Positions 20,272 to 29,778 of a DNA stretch of 64,000 bases are shown one piece after another (positions within the stretch are counted from its first letter, which is position 1; each line of letters starts with the position of its first letter). The translations under genes and the position numbers were made by a program. The notes beneath the pieces were generated by a model. The model saw only the letters and a program-made list of their open reading frames with translations, had not been told where the DNA came from and searched no databases. The DNA lies in NCBI GenBank assembly GCA_015069695.1, contig JADCRZ010000018.1:1-64000 (forward strand), in the 5' to 3' direction. This stretch comes from Williamsia sp. GTDB lineage: Bacteria; Bacteroidota; Bacteroidia; Chitinophagales; Chitinophagaceae.

Positions 20272-21276
20272 ATGCGCATTTTTTTGCAGAAGCTTGCCGG
20301 ATTGCTGCTGACTCTTTGGCTTTGCAGCTGCCATTCACCTGAGAACAACAGGGCCTCCCGCTCAGCCGTGTTGCACAGCCAGTCTTTTGCACAGCTGACC
20401 GACAGCATCAGCCGGTTCCCCCACGAAGCCCGCTTGTATCTTGACCGGGCTACCCTGCTTACCCAGCAAAACTTTCACGAAATCGCTACAGCCGATTACC
20501 AGCACGCCTGGAAGCTCCGGCCCGATGAAGCCACAGCCCTGGCTTATACCTCCAACCTGTTCCTGACCGGCCAGGAAGAAGCTGCCATCAAACTGCTGCA
20601 CCAGTGCACCCAATCATTTCCGGCCAATCCGGAATTCGCCCGCCGCCTGAGTGAAGCCTATGTTCAAAAAGGGGAGATTCAAAAAGCACTGACCCAGTAC
20701 ACGCTGCTGCTGCAGAACGACTCAGCCAATTTTGATGCCTGGTACCAGAAAGGCTTGTTGCAGGCCCAGCGCAAAGACACTGCTGGCGCGATCTCTTCCT
20801 TTGAAAGGGCTTATCAGCTGCAACCGCTCCAGCTGTATGGCATTTCACTGGCCGATCTATACGCCGAAACTGGGAACCCGCTTGCTTTGCAGCTATGTGA
20901 TAGCCTGATCGGTGTCGACTCCCTGCAAAGAACAACCGATGCCCTGTTTATCAAAGGTGTTTACTTTAGCAATACGCATCAGTACGAGCAGGCACTCCAC
21001 CAGTACGAATCCTGTATCCGCAGAGACTGGAAATTTGTAGAGGCCTACATAGAAAAAGGCATTATCCTGTTCAACCAGCAAAACATCGATGAGGCCCTCA
21101 ATACATTTGCTGTTGCTGCCAAGATAGCTGTTACGTATGCACCTGCTTATTACTGGATGGGACGTTGTTATGAAAAGATCGGCAAAACAGATGATGCCCA
21201 GGAAAGCTATGAACGCGCGATCACGCTGAACAGGGACTATCCGGAAGCAGAAGAAGCACTCAGAAAACTAAAGTAG
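20272..21276 (+). CDS. Tetratricopeptide-repeat lipoprotein
   Basis: LCSCHSPE lipobox-like N-terminus, multiple TPRs. Confidence 0.85.
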   Translation: MRIFLQKLAGLLLTLWLCSCHSPENNRASRSAVLHSQSFAQLTDSISRFPHEARLYLDRATLLTQQNFHEIATADYQHAWKLRPDEATALAYTSNLFLTGQEEAAIKLLHQCTQSFPANPEFARRLSEAYVQKGEIQKALTQYTLLLQNDSANFDAWYQKGLLQAQRKDTAGAISSFERAYQLQPLQLYGISLADLYAETGNPLALQLCDSLIGVDSLQRTTDALFIKGVYFSNTHQYEQALHQYESCIRRDWKFVEAYIEKGIILFNQQNIDEALNTFAVAAKIAVTYAPAYYWMGRCYEKIGKTDDAQESYERAITLNRDYPEAEEALRKLK

Positions 21277-21406
21277 ATCAGCCTGCTCATTCATCCTTAT
21301 ATACAGCATTCTTTCCTAAAATCCGTTTTGTAAACTGCTGACAGCTAAAACCAGGCAGCCAAGCTTTTTATACAAGTTCCCAGTATCTTTACACCAAACA
21401 CTATCT

Positions 21407-22078
21407 ATGCCTCTTGTGGCTCCTTCGCTGCTGGCGTCTAATTTTCTGCGGTTGCAGGAAGAATGCACTATGCTCAACGAAAGTGAGGCTGACTGGTTTC
21501 ACCTAGACGTGATGGATGGCAGGTTTGTTCCCAATATCAGCTACGGACTGCCGGTCATCGAGCAGCTCCGTCCTACCACCCGGAAGCTTTTTGACGTACA
21601 CCTGATGATAGAAGAACCGGAACGTTACGCAGAGGCATTCAAAAAGGCAGGTGCCGATAGTTTAACCATCCACTACGAGGCCTGCAGGCATCTCCACCGG
21701 AATATCCAGCAAATTAAAGAACTGGGCATGCTGGCCGGCGTAGCCCTCAACCCGCATACACCTGTAGCTTTGCTGAACGATATCATAGCCGATATAGACA
21801 TGGTGCTGATCATGAGTGTGAACCCGGGGTTTGGCGGGCAAAAATTCATCCCGCATTCACTGAACAAAATCAGGACGCTGCGGGGCAGGATCGAAGAGAG
21901 GGGACTTTCTGTGCGCATTGAAGTAGACGGCGGGATCACGGTTGAAAACGCCGCTGCTATCGTGGAAGCAGGCGCCGATGTGCTGGTGGCAGGCAGCACG
22001 GTATTTAAATCTCCTGATCCGAAAGAAACCATCCGGCAGTTAAAACACATCCCGGGACTGCGTACATATACAGTGTAG
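21407..22078 (+). CDS. rpe: Ribulose-phosphate 3-epimerase
   Basis: VAPSLLASNFLRLQEE...WFHLDVMDGRFVPNIS...MSVNPGFGGQKFI. Confidence 0.96.
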   Translation: MPLVAPSLLASNFLRLQEECTMLNESEADWFHLDVMDGRFVPNISYGLPVIEQLRPTTRKLFDVHLMIEEPERYAEAFKKAGADSLTIHYEACRHLHRNIQQIKELGMLAGVALNPHTPVALLNDIIADIDMVLIMSVNPGFGGQKFIPHSLNKIRTLRGRIEERGLSVRIEVDGGITVENAAAIVEAGADVLVAGSTVFKSPDPKETIRQLKHIPGLRTYTV

Positions 22079-22139
22079 CGGAACCGGATCTGTCTTGCAC
22101 GCCACGCCAATTCCCCCTTGTCAATCAATCAAAGTCAAT

Positions 22140-23609
22140 ATGAAAACCCTTGGCTTCCTACTGCTTATTGTTTTTTCCACACCCATCCTGGCCCAACAGC
22201 TTCAACCCGGCTTCGACAAAGGGGAAGAAACAGAGATGCTGCGCATTGCCAATCAGACAGCTTTGGAGCAGGAAAACTGGAGCACAGCCCTCGTGCCCGC
22301 CCCTGCCCGTTTTCACATGGTGTACCGCTCACCGGTGATGGGCCTGGGCAACCGCTGGGACCTGTGGAGTGATGCCGGACAGGTGGCCGTGATCAGCATC
22401 CGGGGCACTACGCTGGAGGCAGTGAGCTGGCTGGTTAATTTTTACCAGGCCATGGTTCCGGCAAAGGGACAACTTCGTTTGTCCGGTACCGAAGTTTTTC
22501 CTTACGAACTTTCATCCAATCCCAAAGCAGCAGTTCACACCGGCTTCCTGATCGCGATGGCATTTCTATCGAAGGACATTCTTACCAAGATCGATTCCTG
22601 TTACAAAGCAGGTGTGCGGGATTTTATTGTTACCGGCCACAGCCAGGGCGGGGCGATCTCTTACCTGCTTACCTCTTATTTGCACAACCAGCAGCGGCAG
22701 GGCCGGCTTTCTTCCGGCATCCGTTTTAAAACCTATTGCGGTGCCTCGCCCAAAACCGGCAATCTTTTTTATGCGTACGACTATGAAGCCATGACCCAGA
22801 ACGGCTGGGCTTTTAATGTAGTCAATTCAGCCGACTGGGTTCCGGAAGCCGGTATCTCTATCCAGACCTTCAACGATTTTAATACGACCAATCCCTTTGT
22901 AAACGCCAGGAAACTGATCAAAAAGCAAAAATTTCCCAATAACCTGGTAGGCCGTTATGTATACAACCGATTGGATAAAATTACGCTGCGGGCACAACGG
23001 CGCTTTCGCAGAAACATGGGCAACTTGACATCGCGTTTTGTAAAAAGTTATTTAAAGGGGTTCGAGCCTCCCCAGTATGCCAACACCAGCAATTACGTGC
23101 GTGCCGGAACCACCATTGTGCTGATGGCTGATGAGGCGTATTACAAATCGTATCCTGATGACCCTGCAAAGATTTTTATCCATCATTTTCCCGCGCCCTA
23201 TCTTTACCTGTTGGACAAGCTCCAATTAAACGGGACTTCCAATCAACCCATGCCACCAGCTCCATCGTTAAGCGGCGCCTGGGAACTCAACTATATTTCC
23301 GGCCGCAGGATTGCATTTGAAGGACTTTATCCCAACAAAAAGCCGTTTGTTCAATTCGACCAGGATGCGGGCCGGGTAAGTGGCAACACCAGCTGCAACA
23401 GCTTTGCAGGCCCTTTTAAAATAAATGGATCTTCCATCAGTTTTGCGGAACCATTGGCAACCACCCGCATGGCCTGTCCCGGCGAAGGAGAGCAGGCATT
23501 TCTGGACATGCTGAAAAAAGTCAATGGCTATGCGATAACAGATGGCAAGGTGCTGACTTTTCTGATCGGTGATGTGGCGGTCATGCGTTTTGCAAAAAAG
23601 GAGCTGTAA
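22140..23609 (+). CDS. Secreted class 3 lipase domain fused to a META/HslJ-like domain
   Basis: DFIVTGHSQGGAISYLL; C-terminal GNTSCNSFAGPFKINGSSISFAEPLATTRMACPG. Confidence 0.8.
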   Translation: MKTLGFLLLIVFSTPILAQQLQPGFDKGEETEMLRIANQTALEQENWSTALVPAPARFHMVYRSPVMGLGNRWDLWSDAGQVAVISIRGTTLEAVSWLVNFYQAMVPAKGQLRLSGTEVFPYELSSNPKAAVHTGFLIAMAFLSKDILTKIDSCYKAGVRDFIVTGHSQGGAISYLLTSYLHNQQRQGRLSSGIRFKTYCGASPKTGNLFYAYDYEAMTQNGWAFNVVNSADWVPEAGISIQTFNDFNTTNPFVNARKLIKKQKFPNNLVGRYVYNRLDKITLRAQRRFRRNMGNLTSRFVKSYLKGFEPPQYANTSNYVRAGTTIVLMADEAYYKSYPDDPAKIFIHHFPAPYLYLLDKLQLNGTSNQPMPPAPSLSGAWELNYISGRRIAFEGLYPNKKPFVQFDQDAGRVSGNTSCNSFAGPFKINGSSISFAEPLATTRMACPGEGEQAFLDMLKKVNGYAITDGKVLTFLIGDVAVMRFAKKEL

Positions 23610-23836
23610 GCTTTACGCCTGCTTTCATGATCCTGAACTGTTGCAGCCTGCAGCTGCAGAAGGATGAGAAGAATATTCCCCGGTTTTCAATCGCGCTGGC
23701 TCTTTGAAACCAAAAGATTGTTAAGAATACTGGCAGGATCCAAGAAAGTATGCTTTTTGATACACTTCCCGGTATCATCTTGTCAGCACGCATCCTGACG
23801 GATATAAATCAATTATTAAACAACCTCAGTAAAACT

Positions 23837-24175
23837 ATGAAACAGATTCTCGCAACGCTGGTATTCTCAACGATTTGCCTGATCTCATTTTCCCAGGACA
23901 AAACAGACACTAAAGTTCAGAAAGCAAAGACCAATGTAAAGAACACAGCCGATGATATAAAAGACAAGGCTGAAAAACATACTGATACCCTTGCGCAGGC
24001 CATTGACCGTACAGGCCATAAAGCAAAGAAGGCAGTAAAAAAAGCAGGCAATGAAGTAGCCAGCACAGCAAAAAAAGCTGGCCAGGAAACAAAAAGCGCT
24101 GCAAAAAATGCAGATAAGAAAACCGACTCTTTGGTAAAGAAGGTGATTCCGGGCGCGCACAAAGTAGACAATTGA
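23837..24175 (+). CDS. Small secreted Lys/Ala-rich LEA-like repetitive protein
   Basis: Signal peptide then K/A/T/D-rich heptad-like sequence. Confidence 0.6.
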   Translation: MKQILATLVFSTICLISFSQDKTDTKVQKAKTNVKNTADDIKDKAEKHTDTLAQAIDRTGHKAKKAVKKAGNEVASTAKKAGQETKSAAKNADKKTDSLVKKVIPGAHKVDN

Positions 24176-24196
24176 TTGCTGGAACAGGCTGTTCCA

Positions 24197-24243
24197 TAAA
24201 AAAAGGATTCCGGGTGTTATAAACAATCCGGAATCCTTTTTTA
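24197..24243. terminator. Intrinsic terminator
   Basis: aaaaaaaggattccggg...aatccggaatcctttttta. Confidence 0.85.
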
Positions 24244-24252
24244 TGGAAGCAG

Positions 24253-24777
24253 TCACAGCTCAGCCACAACTGCTGTAATGGCCGGGTCTTTTCTGTAGTG
24301 GTAAGTTGTGCTCTTTGAGCCTATCTGCAAGGAAGTCAGCTTCTGTCCCTGCAAATGACCTTCTGCCGTATAAACCAGGTTCAGCGGACTGCTGCCGTTC
24401 TTTTTTTCCAGTTGCAGCAATTCTTTTACAGGAATGGTCATGGCCGTATTGGCACCATCTGCGTCGGTAAACTTCCATTCTTTTACGATTCCTCCATTTG
24501 CATCCTTGATCAGGATCCGGCGCCCTTTGGCAATCTTGTTTGGTGCATTGCACTGGGAATAATAAATCACCAGGCGGTCGTTGATATTGCTTTTGTCCAG
24601 CTGCAGGCTTTCCAGGCTGAGCGGCTTGTCCACTGTTTGTTTTACAAGAAGCCTGTTGTTCAGATAAATTTCATAGCTGTCGAGTCCGGCTGTTGCAGAC
24701 TGGGTAAATGCCAGAAAAAACAAGGTGAAAAAAGCAGCCAGCGGAGCAAAGCGTTTTGTGAAGGGGGTGTGTTGCAT
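24253..24777 (-). CDS. Conserved hypothetical secreted protein
   Basis: Signal peptide MQHTPFTKRFAPLAAFFTLFFLAF. Confidence 0.6.
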   Translation of the reverse strand: MQHTPFTKRFAPLAAFFTLFFLAFTQSATAGLDSYEIYLNNRLLVKQTVDKPLSLESLQLDKSNINDRLVIYYSQCNAPNKIAKGRRILIKDANGGIVKEWKFTDADGANTAMTIPVKELLQLEKKNGSSPLNLVYTAEGHLQGQKLTSLQIGSKSTTYHYRKDPAITAVVAEL

Positions 24778-25011
24778 AAAATATTTTTTTTGTGAATAAT
24801 TGTAGCACAAAGCAACTCATTGCGCCTCTGCTCTCCTATCTTCTTTGATTAACGGGCTGAAATCCTTGACTATCAGCAAAAAAAATCTCTACAGTGTTCA
24901 GCTTCCGGGTCTGCATGCTTTCTCTGTTGCACTGCTTTGCGTTTCATCAGGCAAAGGCATCCATTCACATAAACCATTTCCGGATCTGGCCTGTGAGCGA
25001 TATATTTAAGG

Positions 25012-26034
25012 ATGAAATTCTTCTGGAAATACAAGCTTGATCATGTTATTTTCTGGAGTATAACCATTGCTTACTATGCTTATATCAAGAGCTCACTCCT
25101 GTTGAAAGCAGGTTTTCACCAGTACCTGCTCGATGTGCTGGTGCGCAATTTTATGCTGGCCTGTATCTGTTATTTCAACATCTACATTTTGTTTCCCCGG
25201 TATTTCAAAAGGGGACGCTATGCCTGGTATGTAAGCGCGCTGCTGGCCTGTCTTCTTCTTTACACCTTTGTCAAAAACGGGCACGACAGGTGGGTGCTCG
25301 GAGGACTGGCAGGCAGTGCTGCCAGCCAGAATTTATTCTCCAATTCCTATTTCAATTTTTCCAATGCGCTGTTCTACCTGGCTTTTTTGCTGGCCCTGGA
25401 ATTAAGCAAGAAATGGTACCAGCAGCAACAGCTGCTTCAGCAGATGCAGGTTGAAAAGCTGCAGACCGAGCTGCGGTATCTGAAAGCGCAAATGAATCCG
25501 CATTTCTTGTTTAATTCCATCAACACGATTTATTTCCAGATCGACCGGAAAAACAGGGAAGCCCGTGAATCGGTAGAAAAATTTTCTGAATTGCTCCGCT
25601 ATCAATTGTATGAATGCAATGAAGACAGGATACCGATCGAAAAAGAAATTGAATATTTAAGGAGCTATGTTGACCTGCAGCGCCTGCGCAAGCATGCAAA
25701 CTATTGCATCCGGTTTCATGCAGGTGATGAAGTACAGCAGTTTTGTATTGCTCCGCTGTTGCTGATCTCTTTTGTAGAAAATGCATTTAAACACGTATCC
25801 ACTTACACGGACCGGATCAATACAATCCAAGTATTGCTTGAACGGCAAAACGGCGACTTTATGTTCCGGGTTGCCAATTCAAAAGACAACGACCGCCTTC
25901 CGCCCAACGACAAGGGCATCGGATTGAAAAACGTGCGGCGAAGACTGGAATTGTTGTATGCGAACAAGTACGATCTGGTTGTAAAAAATGAAGAAACTCT
26001 TTTCTCTGTTCAACTAAAACTCCGGCTGCCATGA
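25012..26034 (+). CDS. LytS/YehU-type sensor histidine kinase
   Basis: AQMNPHFLFNSINTIYFQI (His_kinase motif), GIGLKNVRRRLELLY. Confidence 0.93.
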   Translation: MKFFWKYKLDHVIFWSITIAYYAYIKSSLLLKAGFHQYLLDVLVRNFMLACICYFNIYILFPRYFKRGRYAWYVSALLACLLLYTFVKNGHDRWVLGGLAGSAASQNLFSNSYFNFSNALFYLAFLLALELSKKWYQQQQLLQQMQVEKLQTELRYLKAQMNPHFLFNSINTIYFQIDRKNREARESVEKFSELLRYQLYECNEDRIPIEKEIEYLRSYVDLQRLRKHANYCIRFHAGDEVQQFCIAPLLLISFVENAFKHVSTYTDRINTIQVLLERQNGDFMFRVANSKDNDRLPPNDKGIGLKNVRRRLELLYANKYDLVVKNEETLFSVQLKLRLP

Positions 26035-26750
26035 AAATACCCTGCCTGATCATCGACGATGAACCATTCGCCCAAAAAGGAATGGAAGAGTATGTACGCG
26101 AAACAGATTTCCTGGAGCTGGTAGCCACCTGCGACAGTGCCGTAAAAGCTTATTCTATCCTGCACAAGGAAGCGGTTCAGCTGATTCTGCTCGATATAGA
26201 TATGCCCAAGCTTTCCGGCATCGAGTTTTTGCGATCGCTCAAAAATCCCCCGGCGGCCATCTTTATCACTGCCTATTCCCAATACGCCCTGGAGAGCTAT
26301 GAGCTGGACATCATCGATTACCTGGTGAAGCCTGTTTCCTTTCAGCGGTTCTGCAAAGCCGTGGGCAAAGCAAGAGATTTTCTGTCCAAAAAAGAAGGTG
26401 ATCCATGGGTAGTAAAAGAAGAGAATTATTTCTTTTTAAAGGTAAACAGCAAGTTTGAAAAGATCGCTTATGAAGAAGTGTTGTTTGTGGAAGCCCTGCA
26501 AAACTATGTCTCCGTCCATCTCCGCCATAAAAAACTGATCAGTTACTTAACCCTTTCAAGCCTTGAAAAGCAGCTTCCGCCGGAACATTTTATGCGGGTG
26601 CACAAGTCTTACCTGGTAGCTCTGAACAAGATAGACACACTGGAAGGCAATGTGATTGCTATTGGGGGACAGCAGATTCCGGTGAGCCGGAGTACCAAGG
26701 AGCAATTGATGCACCGGGTAGTGGCTTCCAAGCTCGTAAAGCGGCAATAG
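26031..26750 (+). CDS. LytTR-family response regulator
   Basis: CLIIDDEPFAQKGM receiver; LytTR ...VLFVEALQNYVSVHL...MRVHKSYLVALNKI; overlaps kinase stop by 4 nt. Confidence 0.95.
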   Translation: MKIPCLIIDDEPFAQKGMEEYVRETDFLELVATCDSAVKAYSILHKEAVQLILLDIDMPKLSGIEFLRSLKNPPAAIFITAYSQYALESYELDIIDYLVKPVSFQRFCKAVGKARDFLSKKEGDPWVVKEENYFFLKVNSKFEKIAYEEVLFVEALQNYVSVHLRHKKLISYLTLSSLEKQLPPEHFMRVHKSYLVALNKIDTLEGNVIAIGGQQIPVSRSTKEQLMHRVVASKLVKRQ

Positions 26751-26770
26751 GGTAAAAGCACAAACCAGCC

Positions 26771-28174
26771 TTACTGAACAGCTTTCTTGAGCTCCATATA
26801 CCGTTTGCGCATCTCCGCCAACTTGTCGCGGTAGTTTCGGTTGAATGCCAGGTTCACCGTTTCATACCGGTCGGTTGCCACATTATAGAGTTGCTCGTAA
26901 CCGTTCTCAATGTATCTCAGGTATTTAAAATCCTGGGTTACGACCCCTTCTGTTTGCGGAATGGTTGGACTATTTAAGTAGGTGTGCTCGTAGAAAAAAT
27001 CTTTCCTGGGCGGAACAGAGCCGTTTGCGATCGACAGCAGGTTTTTGCCCTGCATGCGCCCCGGTATGGGCAATCCGGCCAAAGAAACAATAGTAGGAGC
27101 AATGTCGATATTGAGGGCAATCTGATCAGGTTCTCCCCTTCTTTGCTGGCTTGGCAGCAGGGGATCGTACACAATCAGCGGCACCCGGATCGATTCTTCA
27201 TGCCCGTACCATTTGCCTTCCAGGCCATGTTCTCCCAGGTACATGCCATTGTCGCCCATGTAAATGATAATGGTATGATCGGCAATATCGAGTTCTTTGA
27301 GCTGATTGATCAGGTTGCCCACAACCTCGTCTACACCCGTGATCAGCCGGTAATAGTTTTTTACGTTTTCCTGAAACAGCGCGTCGGTGGACAGCAGGGC
27401 TTTCCAGCGTTGCCGGGCAATATTTTGATCGGTGCGGAAAAAAGTAGGGAAGCGGTTCCAGTAGATAGGATCGGCCGTAACGGGTTTGGGGATGATCACA
27501 TCATTGTACAGGTTCTGGTAGCGGGCCTGGGGTATGAACCGGGGAGGATTGCCATCCTGCTCATGCGGAGCTTTGAAACCTACCGATAAACAAAAAGGCT
27601 CTTGCTTTCCGAACTGGTCTAAAAAAATCTTGATAGCATTGGCTACGCTGTCGGTATTGTGAATGATGGTTCCGTCGGCCCGTTTCATCAGATAGTCGGG
27701 CTGCTCTTCTTTCGGACATTTCCAATAATCGAAATAAATCGATGGGGGGTTAATTCTGCCTACACCAAATTTATTGATGTACCCAATTCTGTACCCTGCT
27801 TTTTTTAGCAGAAGAGGGTAGGTATTTGCCAGGGCATCGGGCGAGAAATCGGTCCCGAAATCATTTATTTTGTGCCTGGATTCATATTCTCCGCTCAGGA
27901 TGCTGGCCCGGCTGATGGCACAGATGGAAGTGGTTACATAGGCGTTCCTGAACATCAGCCCCTCTCTTGCCAGTGCGTCGATGTTGGGGGTTTTAACGAT
28001 CGGGTTGCCTGCCACACCCAGGGCATCCCAGCGTTGATCGTCTGTTAATAAGAAAATGATGTTCGGCTTTCCATCATAGTGATCATCTGAGGAGCCTTCT
28101 TTTAAATGCCGGGTACATCCTGCCAGAAAAAGCAGCGCCGGTAAAAGAAGCCGTATACAAAGCCTTTTTTTCAT
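26771..28174 (-). CDS. Sulfatase (arylsulfatase-family) lipoprotein
   Basis: KPNIIFLLTDDQRWDALG...SICAISRASILSG...IYMGDNGMYLGEHGL. Confidence 0.92.
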   Translation of the reverse strand: MKKRLCIRLLLPALLFLAGCTRHLKEGSSDDHYDGKPNIIFLLTDDQRWDALGVAGNPIVKTPNIDALAREGLMFRNAYVTTSICAISRASILSGEYESRHKINDFGTDFSPDALANTYPLLLKKAGYRIGYINKFGVGRINPPSIYFDYWKCPKEEQPDYLMKRADGTIIHNTDSVANAIKIFLDQFGKQEPFCLSVGFKAPHEQDGNPPRFIPQARYQNLYNDVIIPKPVTADPIYWNRFPTFFRTDQNIARQRWKALLSTDALFQENVKNYYRLITGVDEVVGNLINQLKELDIADHTIIIYMGDNGMYLGEHGLEGKWYGHEESIRVPLIVYDPLLPSQQRRGEPDQIALNIDIAPTIVSLAGLPIPGRMQGKNLLSIANGSVPPRKDFFYEHTYLNSPTIPQTEGVVTQDFKYLRYIENGYEQLYNVATDRYETVNLAFNRNYRDKLAEMRKRYMELKKAVQ

Positions 28175-28576
28175 GTATCCTGCGTAAAAGAAACCGTTGA
28201 TATACCTGCAACAAACAAGCCCTCCGGCAGCCTGCCCCTCTTCTTGTTACAGGTCAGTTTCCAGCGTTTAAAGATACGAAAGCATCTTGACGTATTCCAA
28301 ACCCGGTGGGGAAATAAACCGGCAATTAACCGGCTTCAGCCACCTGCCCGTACTCCTTCCTATAAAAATCCGGCTGTAACCCAACCATAGTCCGCTGCAC
28401 AACGATCATGTTGTAACAGCTTGTTCGCAAAGCAGCTATGACGCAAACCCAGCTTTTCTGCCGGTGATCGTGCAGGCTAAAAGCCTTTACCTGCCGGCAC
28501 ATAGCACAATAATTGTAAGTACATACCAGTTTTGCCGGAACAACTACTTGTAATTCACACCTTAAAACAGTTTGCC

Positions 28577-29707
28577 ATGGGAAACCGACGTATACTTACC
28601 TGGATTTTTCTTTTATTTATTGCAGGTGCCTGTAAAAAAGACAAAGGCCCTGAAGTGCTTGTCAACTCCGATCCTACTGATGGTATTACCCTGTATTCAC
28701 CTCTCACCGGCGGAACCACAGATTATGGCAGCGTTCTCCTGCTTGATAAATACGGAAATACCATTGCACAACAACCCACGTCTGCAGATGCCTATAATTT
28801 TGAAAAGTGGACGGCAAACGGCAAAGTACGCTATACTTACCTGCAGCGCGATTTAAATACCAAGCAGACCGATCCTTCCATGATCCCCTGCAATGCCTTT
28901 ATCCTGGATGAAAACTTCGTCAAGCTAAAAAAGATTTCGCTGCTGCCGTATAATGGCCGGACAGATGCACTGGCAGTTGACGGACATGAATTTATTTATA
29001 TTGACGACAACCACTACATCACCCTGTCTTATTTTGAAAAGGGGGTAACCAATATTCCGGCTTCCTTGAATCCGGTCGCCAACTGCAAGGTCGTAACCCC
29101 AATCATTCAGGAAGTGATGAATGACAAAGTTGTTTGGGAATGGCAGGGCGCCGACTATCCTGAATTTTATGCCAACAGCATTGAAAGCAACAAGTTCAGT
29201 GATGCGACCGTATTTCACGATTACATGCACATGAACTCCATGTTTCTTGACCCTACAGACAACAACCTGATTTGCTCGAACCGCAACCAGAACAATGTAA
29301 TCAAAATCAACCGGACCAGCGGTGCCATTATGTGGCGATTGGGAGGCAACAACAGCAATTTCACGCTCACGAGCAACATGAAGTTCCTGCGCCAACACCA
29401 CGCTACCCTTACCGACAACAACCAAACCCTGCTGATATTTGACAACGGCCAGATCACCGAACGCAAATGGAGCCGGATCGTAGAATTTAAGCTGAATACA
29501 AATGAAAATACCGTACAATCGTTCAGCTCGTTTAACCTGCCCGACAGTACATTCTGCCAGTTTATGGGCTCCGTGCAAAAAAGGGGTGATACGTATTTTA
29601 TCGGTTGCGGAAGCACGCCCAAGCTAATGGAGGTGAACTACAAAACCGGAAAGATCAATTTACTTATGAGCTTTCCCAAATATTCTTATCGGGCACTGAA
29701 GTACTAA
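28577..29707 (+). CDS. Arylsulfotransferase (ASST)-like lipoprotein
   Basis: VVWEWQGADYPEFY...DYMHMNSMFLDPTDNNLICSNRNQNNVIKINRTSGAIMWRLGG...RQHHATL. Confidence 0.8.
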   Translation: MGNRRILTWIFLLFIAGACKKDKGPEVLVNSDPTDGITLYSPLTGGTTDYGSVLLLDKYGNTIAQQPTSADAYNFEKWTANGKVRYTYLQRDLNTKQTDPSMIPCNAFILDENFVKLKKISLLPYNGRTDALAVDGHEFIYIDDNHYITLSYFEKGVTNIPASLNPVANCKVVTPIIQEVMNDKVVWEWQGADYPEFYANSIESNKFSDATVFHDYMHMNSMFLDPTDNNLICSNRNQNNVIKINRTSGAIMWRLGGNNSNFTLTSNMKFLRQHHATLTDNNQTLLIFDNGQITERKWSRIVEFKLNTNENTVQSFSSFNLPDSTFCQFMGSVQKRGDTYFIGCGSTPKLMEVNYKTGKINLLMSFPKYSYRALKY

Positions 29708-29723
29708 CATCTCAACCGAAAAT

Positions 29724-29763
29724 AAAAAACACGCCGTGATCAAGCATTGCGGTGTGTTTTTTA
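29724..29763. terminator. Bidirectional terminator
   Basis: aaaaaacacgccgtgatcaagcattgcggtgtgtttttt. Confidence 0.75.
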
Positions 29764-29778
29764 TAAAAGCGTATACAC

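Noticed and set aside
28180-28530. ~350-bp intergenic region scanned for tRNA or riboswitch
   Set aside because: No cloverleaf or known riboswitch core recognised by eye.
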